Positions 23,348 through 34,900 of a stretch of DNA of 64,000 bases are shown one piece after another (position 1 is the stretch's first letter; each line of letters opens with the position of its first letter). Made by a program: the position numbers and the translations under genes. The notes under the pieces were generated by a model. It worked only from the letters and a program-made list of their open reading frames with translations. It ran no database searches and was not told where the DNA came from. The DNA is from Xylona heveae TC161 (Eukaryota; Ascomycota; Xylonomycetes; Xylonales; Xylonaceae), in the NCBI RefSeq assembly GCF_001619985.1, contig NW_017264195.1, positions 1,178,001-1,242,000 on the forward strand. Reading direction: 5' to 3'.

Positions 23348-26121
23348 TGTCAATTTGCATCTGTTTTTGAGGCGACTGCGTCCTCTCGCAGCTATCGCAG
23401 CTAAAGCAATCCTCACGTAGAGGGAAGGGAAAGCGCTTTCAAATGAAGGTTGGATCAACTACACATACCTGATTTCATGCTGAGTATCTCAGTAAGTCTT
23501 TGAGATTTGTCTCAAAACTGAGACTGATTGCTTGCTTGCTCTGCTAGCTGGAAAAATCCAACACAAAGCTTCCTAAATGACAAGGGTTGCGCTCAACGGC
23601 AGCAGCAGTAGCATCATCATCATCATCACTATCAACATCGCCAACCAGATTCCGGAGTTGAATTATCTAATATATTATGTAATCAAGTTTTGTGCCGGAG
23701 CTGCTTCCACGCCGAATGCTCCGATGCCATGACGCGTGTACCAGTACGGTATGACGAGCATTTGAATAGCGAGGATTGCATGGCAAGGTGTCGTACCGAT
23801 ACCCCTAAAGCTCCATAGCTGTTGATCTTGTTCTTGCGCTCCATAACAATATTAATCCCCTTCCGAATCGGGATTGATTATGGATGTTTTGAAAATGGAT
23901 ATGGATTTCGTGAACGAATTTAATTCTGCTTGAATTGCAGACTATGTGTATGCTGACAAGAATTTTTTTTAAAACTTTCATCGAGCAAATGAGATAGCTG
24001 GAAATTTGAAGCGTTGGAATGCGAGGATTTACGCCCCTTTTGAGTTACTGTTTGCGCTCTTCAGTCAAGTCCGAACCACGCGGACGACAAAGTATCCACG
24101 CAAACCCTCAACGCCGACCACGCACTACTGTGGACCGGTATTGTGTTCCGCAGACGAGCGTACGCGCGAACCGCCGTTAAGAAGCGCTATATCTCCTAAA
24201 ATCCTTTTCTGAGACAGCCGTGGCTGTGGCGAGACTTGGCCGGGGACTTAGCTAGCGGAAAATCAATACTTTGAGCTTCAGGTGCCGATACCTTTGGGAG
24301 GTTCTTGGCTGTATCAGCTATAATGAAGAATTCCCAGTGTCACGTGCGGAAATCATGGTCAGAATCTCGTCGTGTCAAATTGAACTCTACCTCCAAATAC
24401 GCACTTCAATTTTGGGCTCCCTTTCTGCTTTGTAGATAGGATCCCATCTCAGAGTTTTGAGCCTGCTTTCTCGGATTATTGTGGAAGCTCATAAGCAACA
24501 TTTCGTCGTCAGCGTTGATCGATCCACGAGACTCCCCATCGCGATCGAGTCCCACATGGTCTGCTCGGTTCAGTAGCACGGTTCAGGTCCCAGGAATTGA
24601 GCAGGAAATGGTAGCTCGCACGGGCTTATATCGAGCCACGGTTCTGCTGAAATTTTCCTTGCTAAAACAACTGCGGTACTTACGTAGTAGTCGGACGTCC
24701 CGAACAACCGTGGTACAGTATCAAAAGGTACGTTGGTACTCTGGGAGGTGCCGTTGGTTTCCTGCAAGGAGCAGCGAATTCGTCAAGAGCCTGAGCACTG
24801 CCGCCGATATCCAATTTGCGAGCAGGGAAACTTTTGCATTTGGTCCTGCATTAGTGAAGCGTTTTCTTGGGATGCTTTACCTCCCAGCTCCTCAGCGCAT
24901 GGACCTTTACTCAAAAAGTCTGTAGCGGCGGGATAAAGGTTCACCCACACAAGTGCTGGTGGTAGTCGTAGTGGTAAGTGGCCGACTAAGGTAGGTCGAT
25001 ACCTGGGTTTGGTCGGGATGGCTTTTACCTGTACAGTAAAAAGACACCCCTACTCCATTATTGAACGAGCTCAGCCAGCCTGCTGCTGTTATTGCCTTCC
25101 TCTAGTCCTTTCCAAAGCAAAGGCCCAGTTCCGATAGCGCATGATTGGATGCGCAGTTGATCTATAATTAAAAATTCACCTTCTCCTTTCCTTCAACCAT
25201 CTTCTGTCAGTGCCTGTCTGATGTGTAGTTTGAATCTTTATCACTGCCGTTGAGTTGGAGACCGTATTAATTTCCGTGGATTATATTGACGGAGCATTCG
25301 CTTTCACATAATCATCATTTATTCTGGCCTTCTTGCCGTACTATCATTGGAGCGCTCGTAGTGGTTAGAGCTGTGCCATTCGTTAGCATAACTCAAGTCG
25401 CAAGACTTTTGCTTGGCATTCCCTCGTTCGCTCTTGGCCGCGTCTCGGATTGTCAGGGACCCAAAACCAACTAAAGCATCTCCACTTGGAGGACCCCCCA
25501 ATTCGCGTCCGACCTGGCTTGTCCTACAATACTCGCCGTATATCATCGACTGTCCCAGCCAAAAGGATCATCGACGTTGCTTGCCGGATTTCGAGGAGAT
25601 TTTCGCCACCATTGCTCAGCCTTGTAGTCTCGGCGGTTAAACGGTTGTTCTCAAACTTCAATTGCTCGCTCTCACCGGCTGCATTCCCCCCCCCCACGCG
25701 GACAGCCTGCCGACAGCGCCTCTCCTGCGCCACCGACACACATAGAGTGCGACACAGCTGAGAGAGGCTGCTGAATTAGATTTCGTCCCTCTATCGTCGG
25801 GTAATTCTTCGTCTGTCCTGCAGCTGCACAGAAAGAGAGTTGTAGGTCTGCTGTTGTGCGAGTTTGGGTGTCTTGGCGTAGTCACGGGTCTATTCACTTG
25901 ACTCTCACACCCTCTTTTATCAGCTTCCCATCCCCGCCAAGTCGCCGGCTCCTCGAGAGGAGCCGAGCAAAATCGTCAACACGTATCACCACGAAGCAAG
26001 GGACTCCCTACTGGGGGGTCAGCCGTCAGATAACTCCTACAGCCCGTTTGCAGGCGGTTATCATCACCGTGAGGGCTTCACCGGTGCAGCGGCGGGCAGC
26101 AGACTGCCACAGGACTTGAAA
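23348..26121. other. Long divergent intergenic region, psy4 to usgS
   Basis: These 2.8 kb separate two divergently transcribed genes. A CAG/CAT microsatellite-like stretch lies at about 23601-23632 and a C-run at 25687-25696. Open frames such as 24479-24925 have no domain or composition typical of protein. The last 600 bp are probably a long 5' leader of the UsgS gene. No RNA gene was recognised. Confidence 0.5.
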
Positions 26122-27377
26122 ATGTATCGTCCAAACTCGCCTTGGACTTGGGCCTTTGCCACTATTGCCTTTGTGCAAGCTGTCACTGCACTGGCATTCG
26201 AGGGGTGAGTGAAGCTATGTTATCCCAGTCATGGAAGGAGGTGATGACAAGATGATTGACGGTCTCTCCTCTTAACTTGCGCCTGCCAAAAATGAAAGAG
26301 CTTCCCAGCTAACGTGATCAAATTCGTAATAGCTACGTCTTCGCCAAATTTCAACTTGACGTCAAATCCAATGCCAAAAACACGAGCGAGGCGCGAACGA
26401 TTACGACTTACCTCACTCTTTTCATCTTTGGCTTTGTCTATCAGCTCATTCTCGTCTGGGACGCCCTCCGCCTTCGCAACACGATTCAAGTCATCGGACT
26501 TTGCGTCTATAATGTCGGCCTTCTCATCTATGCTGCGGTTCAAATGGACCAGATCAGAGATGCTGTGACTGCGCTAGATGATGAGGGTCAACTCCGCTTC
26601 ACAGACATTTGGGTCGAGACGAAACCCTTCTTGATCGCTGTTCCCTGTGTGCTGGCTCTAGGTACGGTACTGCTGGCTGTCGTTTCCTGGAAACTGTACG
26701 ATGAGTTCTCCTGGACCATCTACAAGCATATCAGCGCCGACCTTAGGATGAAGCGACGATATCTGGCGTTCCAGGTAAGCTGGATCATTCAATGTTCCAT
26801 TGTAGGGCTAGCTAACATTCTCTGCAGATCTATATCGCCCTCTTGAAGTTTGACTTTTTCTTCTTCCTCGGTTTCACAGTCCAGTTTGTCGTCATTGTTG
26901 TCGACATTCGAGACATTGAATTCAAGCTCACTATTGTGGCCATTCCTGTAACCATTCTGATTCTCATAATGGCCGGCTATTGGACACGAAGGGAGAGCTT
27001 GTTTGGCATGATTGTTATTATCGTATGTATCCCTCTCCAAGAGCCTTTTCTGTACAATCGTGGGGCTAACTGCCTTCCAGATCCTCTACTTTGCCGCTCT
27101 CGCATATTTCCTCTTCAAGCTTGTCCGCATGTATCAGCCCGATCGCGAAAGAGTGTACGTCCCGGCACGGCGATCGCTCACCACTTTCGCTGTAATTACT
27201 GTGGTCCTCATTATTCTCACCATAATCAACGCTTGTATCTGTGCACACAATTTCAACCGCGGCCTCAAGCCCCACATTGCTCGGCGAAAGCTAGAATCGG
27301 AAGAGGAAAAGGTGGATGTGACGGAGATGCCGAATCTCTCCCATGGCCCAGCACCCAACCGGATGGTGATTGATTAG
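26122..27377 (+). CDS. UsgS-type multi-pass membrane protein
   Basis: Four exons (26122-26204, 26333-26774, 26828-27022, 27081-27377) encode 338 residues. The N-terminus MYRPNSPWTWAFATIAFVQAVTALAFEG forms the first hydrophobic segment. Others include ITTYLTLFIFGFVYQLILVWDA, VIGLCVYNVGLLIYA, FLIAVPCVLALGTVLLAVVSW, the FDFFFFLGFTVQFVVIVVD pair, ILIMAGYW, ILYFAALAYFLFKLV and FAVITVVLIILTIINACI, giving roughly seven to eight membrane passes. RMKRRYLAFQIYIALLKFD is the most family-like block. The tail is charged and cytosolic. The family is widespread in filamentous ascomycetes and is annotated as UsgS, but its biochemical role is not known to me. All introns (128, 53 and 58 nt) are canonical. Confidence 0.88.
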
Positions 27378-28385
27378 GCTTATTATCATGGAGAAACGAG
27401 AGGCATCTGTTGTTGCTTTTCTTTTCGCGACACGAAAAAATTAGGGTTTATTTAGGCGTTTCATCTACGACGGGACAGGCGTTGGCTATTCGGCTCATTG
27501 ATACCGCCTTTGCTTTTCTTCTTTTTGACTTAGCCGACTCGGCGAACGGGGCAGAACTCTGCGATCGATCGTCACATGCCGCTCCATCTCTCTCTGCTTC
27601 CTACCCAAGCGTCGGCCTTCTGGCTTCGTTTTGCCGTTTCAAATTCCGGCGTCGAAGTGGAAAACGACATTCCTGATATGCTTCCGGGCGTATAGCACCA
27701 CAACACCACATCGTCATATTGCAGAATTGCACGTACTTTACTGTACCATTCATCAAACGATCCGTGATGTTAGAAGGGTGATTTACCCTCCGTTCTGCTT
27801 CAGACCTTTCTATTTCTTTCATCCACTTATGACGATCCGACTTTCGATCCGACTTTTTTCCATCTCCCCCTTTCTCTATTCCTCTTCGGACATTCTAGGT
27901 TTGTGCTGATTTCAAGTTTCCTACCAAATAGCAGCAGGATAAATTCATGTCTACTTTCAATGTCCTTAAAATCTAGAAAGGCTTTATCTGCAGGGTCTTT
28001 ATTTCCCAGGGCGTTCTTTCTTACTCTCTCATCATTTCTCATTACTCCTTGGTCGTTACTCACTTCCCCCTGTTATTAAGTTCTTCACTCTGCTCTTCAT
28101 TTTTTCTTTTTTTCTAAATGATATCACCCATGTCATGATCTCTTTTCTTTAGGGCTAGCTTCCATTTCCTTTGTAGCTAGGTATCCAATCATTCAATTGT
28201 ATATGTCCGCCGTAAATGTCTGTGCCAAAAGCAGCTTACGCCTCGGTGTCTTCTCGACCGAGAATCTATCTCTGTATTTCTCAAAAATTCATGGTAACTT
28301 ATCTCGATCTCCCCTATTTTTCTTTCCTTCCCTGCATTCGCCCAGCATCAGCTGCCTCGACTTACATGTTGCTAAAGTTAGCCAA

Positions 28386-28730
28386 AGGCCAAGGGCTAAT
28401 ATTAGGTATGCACGCCCCAGTTGGGGGGCCCCCCTGAGGGATAAAGCCTGCCAGGCTGCTCGGTTCCCGTGGTACGGGTTGTGCGCTGGCTCCCCTGGGT
28501 GCTCGCTACCTAAGGTTGCTGGCCAGTCAAGACTCTCAAGGCGGCGCAGGGTAGTAGAGCGTTCGGCTAAAGCAGCCTTCGCCTTTCGCCGGCTCGGCGG
28601 GTTTCCTTGCTTTCGCGCGAGGCGTGTCGGCAGCTCGCATGCAGCAAGGGGAGGGAGACATGAGAGCTTTCCAGCTGCCTTTCATGATCGTCAGGCACGC
28701 ACTGGTTTTCTGGATGCTATGTGAGTAAAG
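28386..28730. other. GC-rich island of unknown origin
   Basis: About 345 bp of GC-rich DNA, opening near a ggggggcccccc palindrome, sits inside strongly AT-rich DNA. The plus strand is open over much of it, but the translation is Arg/Ala-rich and low in information. It could be an inserted fragment or a remnant of a gene. No family is recognisable. Confidence 0.35.
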
Positions 28731-29075
28731 GATGACATAGGAATTGGAGCGCGTATTGTATTTCCCTGGATATCTGATTTGTATTATTCCCAGCCGTGGA
28801 AACTTTTATTGGAAAGGAGTTTAAAAAGGTCTGATATTTAGAATAATTTTGTTATATTGGAATTTATGTGCTTGAAGAAAATTAAAATCCAATCAAAAAA
28901 TAAAAAGGCAAAATTAAATGAAAATTAATATTGATTAATATGTAGTAGATTTTTCAACATTGCTAATATTCATATCGACCATATATATAAAAAAAAAAAA
29001 AAAATATACATAAAATAAATAAATCGATTGCATGAAAGAAATCCGACAAGAAAGAAGAAGTAGGAAAAAAATGCG

Positions 29076-29082
29076 AAAAAAA
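29076..29082 (-). terminator. RNA polymerase III terminator of tRNA-Tyr
   Basis: A run of seven T on the minus strand begins four bases past the tRNA discriminator base, as expected for Pol III termination. Confidence 0.75.
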
Positions 29083-29086
29083 TTGA

Positions 29087-29210
29087 TCCCTCGGGCGTGA
29101 GTCGAACACGCGACCACCCGGTAAGCAGGTGTCATTGGATACTCGAGTTTGCTCGAGTCCAAGAGACTTCGATTACAGCCGGGGGCCATAACCAACTAGA
29201 CCACCAAGGG
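29087..29210 (-). tRNA. tRNA-Tyr (anticodon GTA) with a 50-nt intron
   Basis: The minus strand folds as a tRNA: acceptor CCCTTGG/CCGAGGG, a D-arm with AGTTGGTTA, anticodon stem CCCGG/CCGGG, a loop with GTA after CT, T-arm GCGTG-TTCGACT-CACGC, and discriminator A. C1-G72 and A73 fit eukaryotic tRNA-Tyr identity. The intron sits at the standard site after A37 (29172-29123). It is 50 nt long and forms its own hairpin: TTGGACTCGAG pairs with CTCGAGTATCCAA around a CAAA loop, with a TA bulge. The mature length is 74 nt before CCA addition. In other eukaryotes the tRNA-Tyr intron is needed for pseudouridine at position 35. Confidence 0.93.
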
Positions 29211-29871
29211 CTGTTGTTGACTAAGCGGCATGCTTAATAGTCATATATTCCTCGTATAATTCAATACATGACCAAAAGCCGGTGCGAGCCGGGGACCCCT
29301 CATCCAAATAGTGATACGCTTGTCCACCAAACTTCTACGATAGAGATGCTTGCGCTAGGAGACATGAAGGTGTCAAATGAGAATTGCGTTGATGATAATT
29401 TTTATTTTTTCTTTTCATACTTATGATTCGTAGATATTTAATATATATTTCGCATATTCGTGACCGCGCACGTAATGCGTACAAGGAACAGGAACCAAAA
29501 CCCGACCCAAAAACCGAAAAGGAAATGCATCAGCATTAGTGTGCGTTAAAAGTTTCGTCATAAAAGGGGTCATATGCGAGATAAAGAGTTAAGTGAGATG
29601 GTGGTGTGGAGTTGGTGGAGACAGTCCACCAGATAGAGGAAAACGGGTATATGTTGTTCCTTGTGAGGGTGCGTGGATTGGGAGGGATAGTTGGTAAAGG
29701 TTGCGATGAATCAACTCGAATAAAATCACATCTGACATCATGAGGCTGCATCGAATGCCAAAGAGACTGCAGCTGCGCAGAGGGTATTTGCTCGTAAGTC
29801 GTGACAGGAATCGAACCGGAACGACGCAGAGGAATGCTGATAAAAACTGCCGAAAAGAGTCTGTTGCAATT
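29211..29871. other. Intergenic, lreB 3' side to tRNA-Tyr
   Basis: This 0.66 kb AT-rich stretch holds the 3' UTR of the lreB gene and the region upstream of the tRNA. A CCGG-based short hairpin near 29280-29293 resembles a T-arm but has no tRNA around it. No gene was found. Confidence 0.5.
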
Positions 29872-31475
29872 CTAACCGTTCCCCGCATGCATTTGGATAG
29901 GTATATCGGGAGGCGGCTGGTTGCCCGAGACGGTGCGCTTCTTCTCCTTCTTGGCCCAACGGACTATAACAAAGTATTAGAAAGGATTTGGCTTAGAACT
30001 TGGCACCATACAAGGGCTCGGTGAGTGATAATCAAAGATGACGAAGACTTACGTCCGCAGGCGTTGCAAAGAGTTTTCGGCCCATTCGGACCCTTCCGCC
30101 ATTCTGGCGAGTCAAGCGTACCGCAATCTGTACATACATACTCGTCGGCAAGCTTAAGCTTCTTTTTCTTATCTGATCCTCGTGACTCCTTTTCCACCGG
30201 AATGGCAATTCCCACATCACCCTTGATAAGAGCCGGGCTAGCATCGCCGGTGCTGATGCCTTGTGACCGTTCGCCGTCGCGGTAACGCAAGCCGGTGAGC
30301 ATCTCGATGGTTTCTATGTGCGTAGCCCCTTCATAGCGAGCCATCTTATCGTTGATGCTGTCTGGTCGCGAGGTCGCGTTGGCTTCATCTAAGTTTTGTC
30401 GCGTGAGCGCATTGTTTGACGCTGGGCGGGCTGGTGGAGGCATTCCACCGTAGCTGCTCGATGGAATGGACATCATCGAGCCGGTGGCTTCACTCTCAGT
30501 CCGCTGCGTTTCAGATGGTGTAACGCTTCCACTTGGGGCCCTTCCGCCTTGTTGAGACAGCTGCTGGGCTTCGAGCTCCTCCGCCGCCTCCTCCTTGCGT
30601 AACTCCGCCACGCGCCGAGCCAACCGCTCGTTTTCAATCTTATGCTCCAAAAATGAGTCTAGTAGAGCTGCATTTTTGGTGGGATATGGCCGCGCCATCA
30701 TGAAAAACCCGCGACAGAAGCCAGCTGCATTGCCGGGCCCAAATGCCGCTGCCTCCGATGTAAAATGCGGATGGCCGTGGGATTCGAAAATAGTATAACT
30801 CTGATCTTTTCGTCGGAAACGATAAAAGAATCGTAGGGCATTTCCAGAGGCGATCGACTCGTTGAACTCTCTAACGAAAATGCCACTGTCATCTGGGTGG
30901 ATAAATTCAAATATAAACTTCCCAACAAGTTCGTTCCGGTCGTAGCCTGTGAGGGCCTTGCTTGAAGTAGATACATATTGTAGACGTCCGTCTGGCGTTA
31001 AGACATGTAGCAAATCTTTGATCTCCTCGAGCAGCCGCTGAGGCCAGTTCCGTCGCTTCGTAAACTCCGTGAGTGTGCTGTTGTTCGCCGAATTCCCTTG
31101 CATTCCAAAACCTGTTGGCAGCGGTCCAGCCCCAGCACCTGTAGTGGTAGATCCAGTAGTGATGAGCTGTTCATCATCCTCACGGGAACTCTGGCGCTCG
31201 AGTGTTGGCGGGGCCATCGGCGCAAACGCCTGGGTGCTTGTGTCACCCAGACTCAAGTCGAGGCTGGTGGGAAGCAAATCGACATCCATGGTCGACATGC
31301 TATGGACTGGCGACATGATGCCGGGCATGGATGTAGTAGGAGCTGTGACCAGACCTGGCATCTGTATCTGATTTAGTATCATCTACACGACAGTAGACGG
31401 CAGTATAAAATGTAAATAGCCCCGACATACATCGACAGGGAGTGATCCATCAGAGCCATTGGGGAACATGGACAT
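29872..31475 (-). CDS. lreB: White-collar 2 / LreB blue-light transcription factor subunit
   Basis: Three exons (31475-31431, 31382-30053, 29963-29872; introns 48 and 89 nt) encode 488 residues. A PAS domain lies at about 132-245 (LLHVLTPDGRLQYVSTSSKA, FIFEFIHPDDSGIFVREFN, FFYRFRRKDQSY). A charged, probably coiled segment follows (ENERLARRVAELRKEEAAEE). The C-terminus has a GATA zinc finger at about 434-458 (CTDCGTLDSPEWRKGPNG, LCNAC) whose basic tail RWAKKEKKR comes from the last exon. This is the WC-2 partner that binds WC-1/LreA, which carries the flavin photoreceptor domain, to drive light-regulated genes. WC-2 itself lacks a LOV cysteine motif, as here. The start uses a 15-codon first exon; the ATG in exon 2 would lose little. 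Confidence 0.93.
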
Positions 31476-31957
31476 CTTTGGTCGCGGACCGACCACATAA
31501 GCTGCAAATTCTGAACTTCAGAATGTTGTGCCTTAGAGGTTGATTTGGACTAGGTTGTGTATATATTGTAAGGAGGTGCTTCTTGCGTCAACTGCCCTTC
31601 CATGCTCGACTCGGGGGTCTGCAAGATACGTCCCAACCTATGAACGAATACTTTCAAGTTATGGATTCCATGGGCATGTGCGCAAAACATTCTTCTGGTA
31701 TTTACACTGTAGACTTTCACTTAAGGCAGCTTGTAACGTGACTTCGCGCCTCGTCGCTTAAACTTGACGCGTGACCTTCATTTGAACGTCAGGGCACATG
31801 AACGGTAGCTGCCTGATTGTGCCGGAAAGAAAGGATTTTGCTGCGAAGTGAAAGAAGTCGTTGATGAAATTTAAAAAGTTTTGCAGAGAAAGAGTAGAAA
31901 TTTTGCAATATGTAAGTTGTATTCCTTTTCAAATGACATGTTTCTTTTTAACAAACA
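31476..31957. promoter_or_regulatory. Shared divergent promoter, lreB and rad50
   Basis: About 480 bp separate the inferred starts of the divergent lreB and rad50 genes. The right boundary depends on the rad50 first exon, which is the least certain exon in that model. Confidence 0.55.
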
Positions 31958-34900
31958 ATGAATTCGTTAGGTGTATGTATTTGGGTTTCCAGGAGATCAA
32001 ACGGATGATGGTAGCATGACAGGCTAATCATCGTAGCGAAAATCGACAAGCTTCAAATACTTGGGTAGCACTGTCTTTGAAATTGAAGCAATGGAGGGTG
32101 TAGTTGACGCTTTATAGCATACGCTCATTCGATAATACAAGAAGTGAGACCATCCAATTTCACACACCCTTGACGCTCATTGTCGGCTACAATGGCTCGG
32201 GAAAGACTGTTAGTGAGCCGTATTACTTATCAAAGCATATATACTGATTGACCAAAGACTATTATTGAGTGCCTGAAATATGCGACGACGGGAGATCTGC
32301 CACCCAATAGTAAAGGAGGAGCATTTATCCATGATCCCAAAGTATGGCCCGGCTGAATCTGTAAAATCTGGGCGATGCTGACAGAACCAAGCTATGTGGG
32401 GAGAAAGAAGTCCTTGCGCAAGTCAAGCTCTCATTCAACGGCACCTCTGGTGCCAGGATGGTGGCAACGCGCAGTCTGCAACTAACCGTTAAAAAGGCAG
32501 CCCGTCAGCAGAAGACGCTTGAAGGCCAGTTGCTGATGGTTAAAGATGGTGAACGGACTGCCATTTCTTCGAGGGTTGCTGAACTGGACCAAATTATGCC
32601 CCAATACCTTGGCGTGTCCAAGGCAATTCTTGACTCAGTCATTTTCTGTCATCAGGACGAAAGTCTTTGGCCGATGAGTGAGCCGTCCGTTCTCAAGAAG
32701 AAATTCGACGAGATTTTCGAGGCCATGAAATATACGAAGGCAATTGACAATATTAGAGTTCTTCGAAAGAAACAAAATGAAGAGTTAGCCAAGTATCGTA
32801 TCATGGAACAACACTCAAAAGAGGACAAGGACAAGGCGGATAAGGTAAGTTTTTGAGCCGAAGCCCAAATGCAGTACTCCTAATACTTTACCAGGCGGAG
32901 AAGCGAGCACACGAGCTGCATGATGAACTGGAGTCCTTAAGGGACGAGACGCGCAAACTAGGCCAGGACATAAAGCACGCCATGGAAAAAGCCCAAGAAA
33001 ACTGGGACCATGCACGGAAATTCGTTGAGGTCATTGAAACGCTTAAGGCGAAGAGAGTAGAAGCTCAGACAAAAAGTGAAAGTGTCAATGATCTCAAGGC
33101 ACACATCAAGGAAATGACTGATTCTGACGATGAGCTTGCGTCGATCCTGGAGCAGTATAATGACAGGCTATCGCTCTACGAAAGCCAAATAGCGTCCCAG
33201 AAAGAGGTTTACGAGGAATTAAAATCTGATATCGAGAAAACTCGCCAGCTTATGGGAGCGAAACAGACCGAAGTTGGCAAATACGAAGCGGAACAGGCAC
33301 ACCACGAACAACAAGTTGCCCGGCGAGAGTCGTTGATAAAGGAGACCGCTCGACGGCATAATATTCGCGGCTACGACACAGAGTTGGATGATGATCTCAT
33401 CCGAGATTTCATGGGGCGAATTACTAGACTGTCGAAAGACCAAGATCTTCGTCTCGAACGTGCACGCGATGAGATTCGCGAAGAGGTACAAAAGGCCCAG
33501 CGCGCCCTGAATCAACTCGGTGAAAGACGCTCAGCTTTGAACCAAAGCAAAAATTTTGCAAAGCAGCAGATTTCTGCGAATGATAGAAAAGCCAACGATT
33601 TTCAATTTGAATTGGACAAAATAGCTGTCGATGAGGGGGCCAAAGCTGCTCTTGAGTCCAATGTTGAGGATATTGAGTCAAGATTGGTCAAAGCCAAAAG
33701 AGACTTCGAAGCTGCAAATTGGGACGAAAGGCTTCAAGAGCATAATTCTCAACTACGCTCAGTGGAAGAGGCTGTAGAGCAGCTCAATGCAGAAATGATC
33801 GCGGCCAGTCGTCAAGCTGAAGGTCTAGGTCGTCTTAATTTCTTGAGAAAGGAACTGCGTGACCGCCAACGCAGTCTTGAAACGATGTTGGGCGCTCATA
33901 GCAGCAAGATATCAGATGCAATTGGCCATCCGTTCGAAGTATCGAATATAGAGAAAGACTTTTTATCTGTGCTTGAGCAGAGAAAGGCTGATGTCAGCGA
34001 TGCCGAACGCCAGCGAAATGGAACAAACGCGGAGCTTGAGCAAGTCACGTTTCAGCTCAAAGCGATTCGGGAGGAGCTAAAAAAGAAACACCAAGAAATG
34101 CGGGAATGTGAAAACCGCGTCCGTGATAGCATCGATGGCCAGGACCCAGGGCTTTACCATTCCGTTGTGGACGAACTTGAGGACGACCGAGACAGGGCTA
34201 AGTATGATGCAGATGGGTTCACACACCAGATAAAATACTACGCAAGATGCATTGAGTTTGCTAAAAAGAAAAGTTCTTGTCAGCTCTGTGCAAGGAAAAT
34301 GAAAGATGAAGAGGAGCTTCAGAAATTCGTTGAGCGATTGCAAGGAAAGTTTCAAAAGTACGAGAAAGAGATCCAAGCAGAAAAGGTTGCAGAAATCGAT
34401 GAAAAGTTAAAGGCTGCTCGAGAAGCCGGCCCAAGCTATGACACTTTGCAACGTCTTTCACTAACCGAACTGCCTGCTCTCGAGTCTGAATTAGCCAAGC
34501 TGGAGACTAGGCACGATTCTCTCCTCAGCCAGGTCGAAAAGCAGGACAAGGAGCTAAATGAACGTGAAGAGACTAGACGAGATCTTGAAGGACTGTCCAA
34601 GACGGTTCAGAATATCGCCAAGTACCAGAACGACATTATACACTTCGAGGGTCAAATTAGCGAGTTGCAAGCGTCACAGGAGAGAAACGGTCTTACAAGA
34701 TCGGTAGAGACGATCCAAGCAGAATCCGACAAGCTGATGGAGAAAAGCCGATCGCTAAGGAGTTCAATCATGAAGATGACGAGTGAAAAGGAGAGCTCTC
34801 GTGCTCAAATAACCAGCCGGGAGCTCGAGCTAAGAGATATCAAGTCAAAGCTCAGTAACGCAATCTTTCAGCTCGAGAAACGGGCTAGTCTTGTTGCGCG

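Larger units (their letters stand above)
27378..29086. other. AT-rich intergenic region with an embedded GC-rich island
   Basis: This 1.7 kb stretch lies between the UsgS gene and tRNA-Tyr. Most of it is T-rich or AT-rich; 28740-29080 is extremely AT-rich. A GC-rich block at about 28386-28730 stands out sharply and is listed separately. No protein-coding gene could be supported. Confidence 0.5.

Noticed and set aside
24479-24925. 148-codon frame in the psy4-usgS intergenic region
   Set aside because: Composition is unlike the window's real proteins and no motif is present.
28197-28724. Plus-strand open frame of 175 codons over the GC-rich island
   Set aside because: The translation is Arg/Ala/Ser-rich without recognisable features; GC-rich DNA has few stops, so length alone is weak evidence.
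29270-29345. T-arm-like hairpin next to tRNA-Tyr
   Set aside because: The loop lacks TTC and no acceptor or anticodon stem can be built around it.
29797-29890. Possible second tRNA on the minus strand with a GGTTCGATTCC-like T-arm
   Set aside because: The T-stem has two mismatches, no D-arm or acceptor partner lies at the right distance, and the region overlaps the end of lreB.
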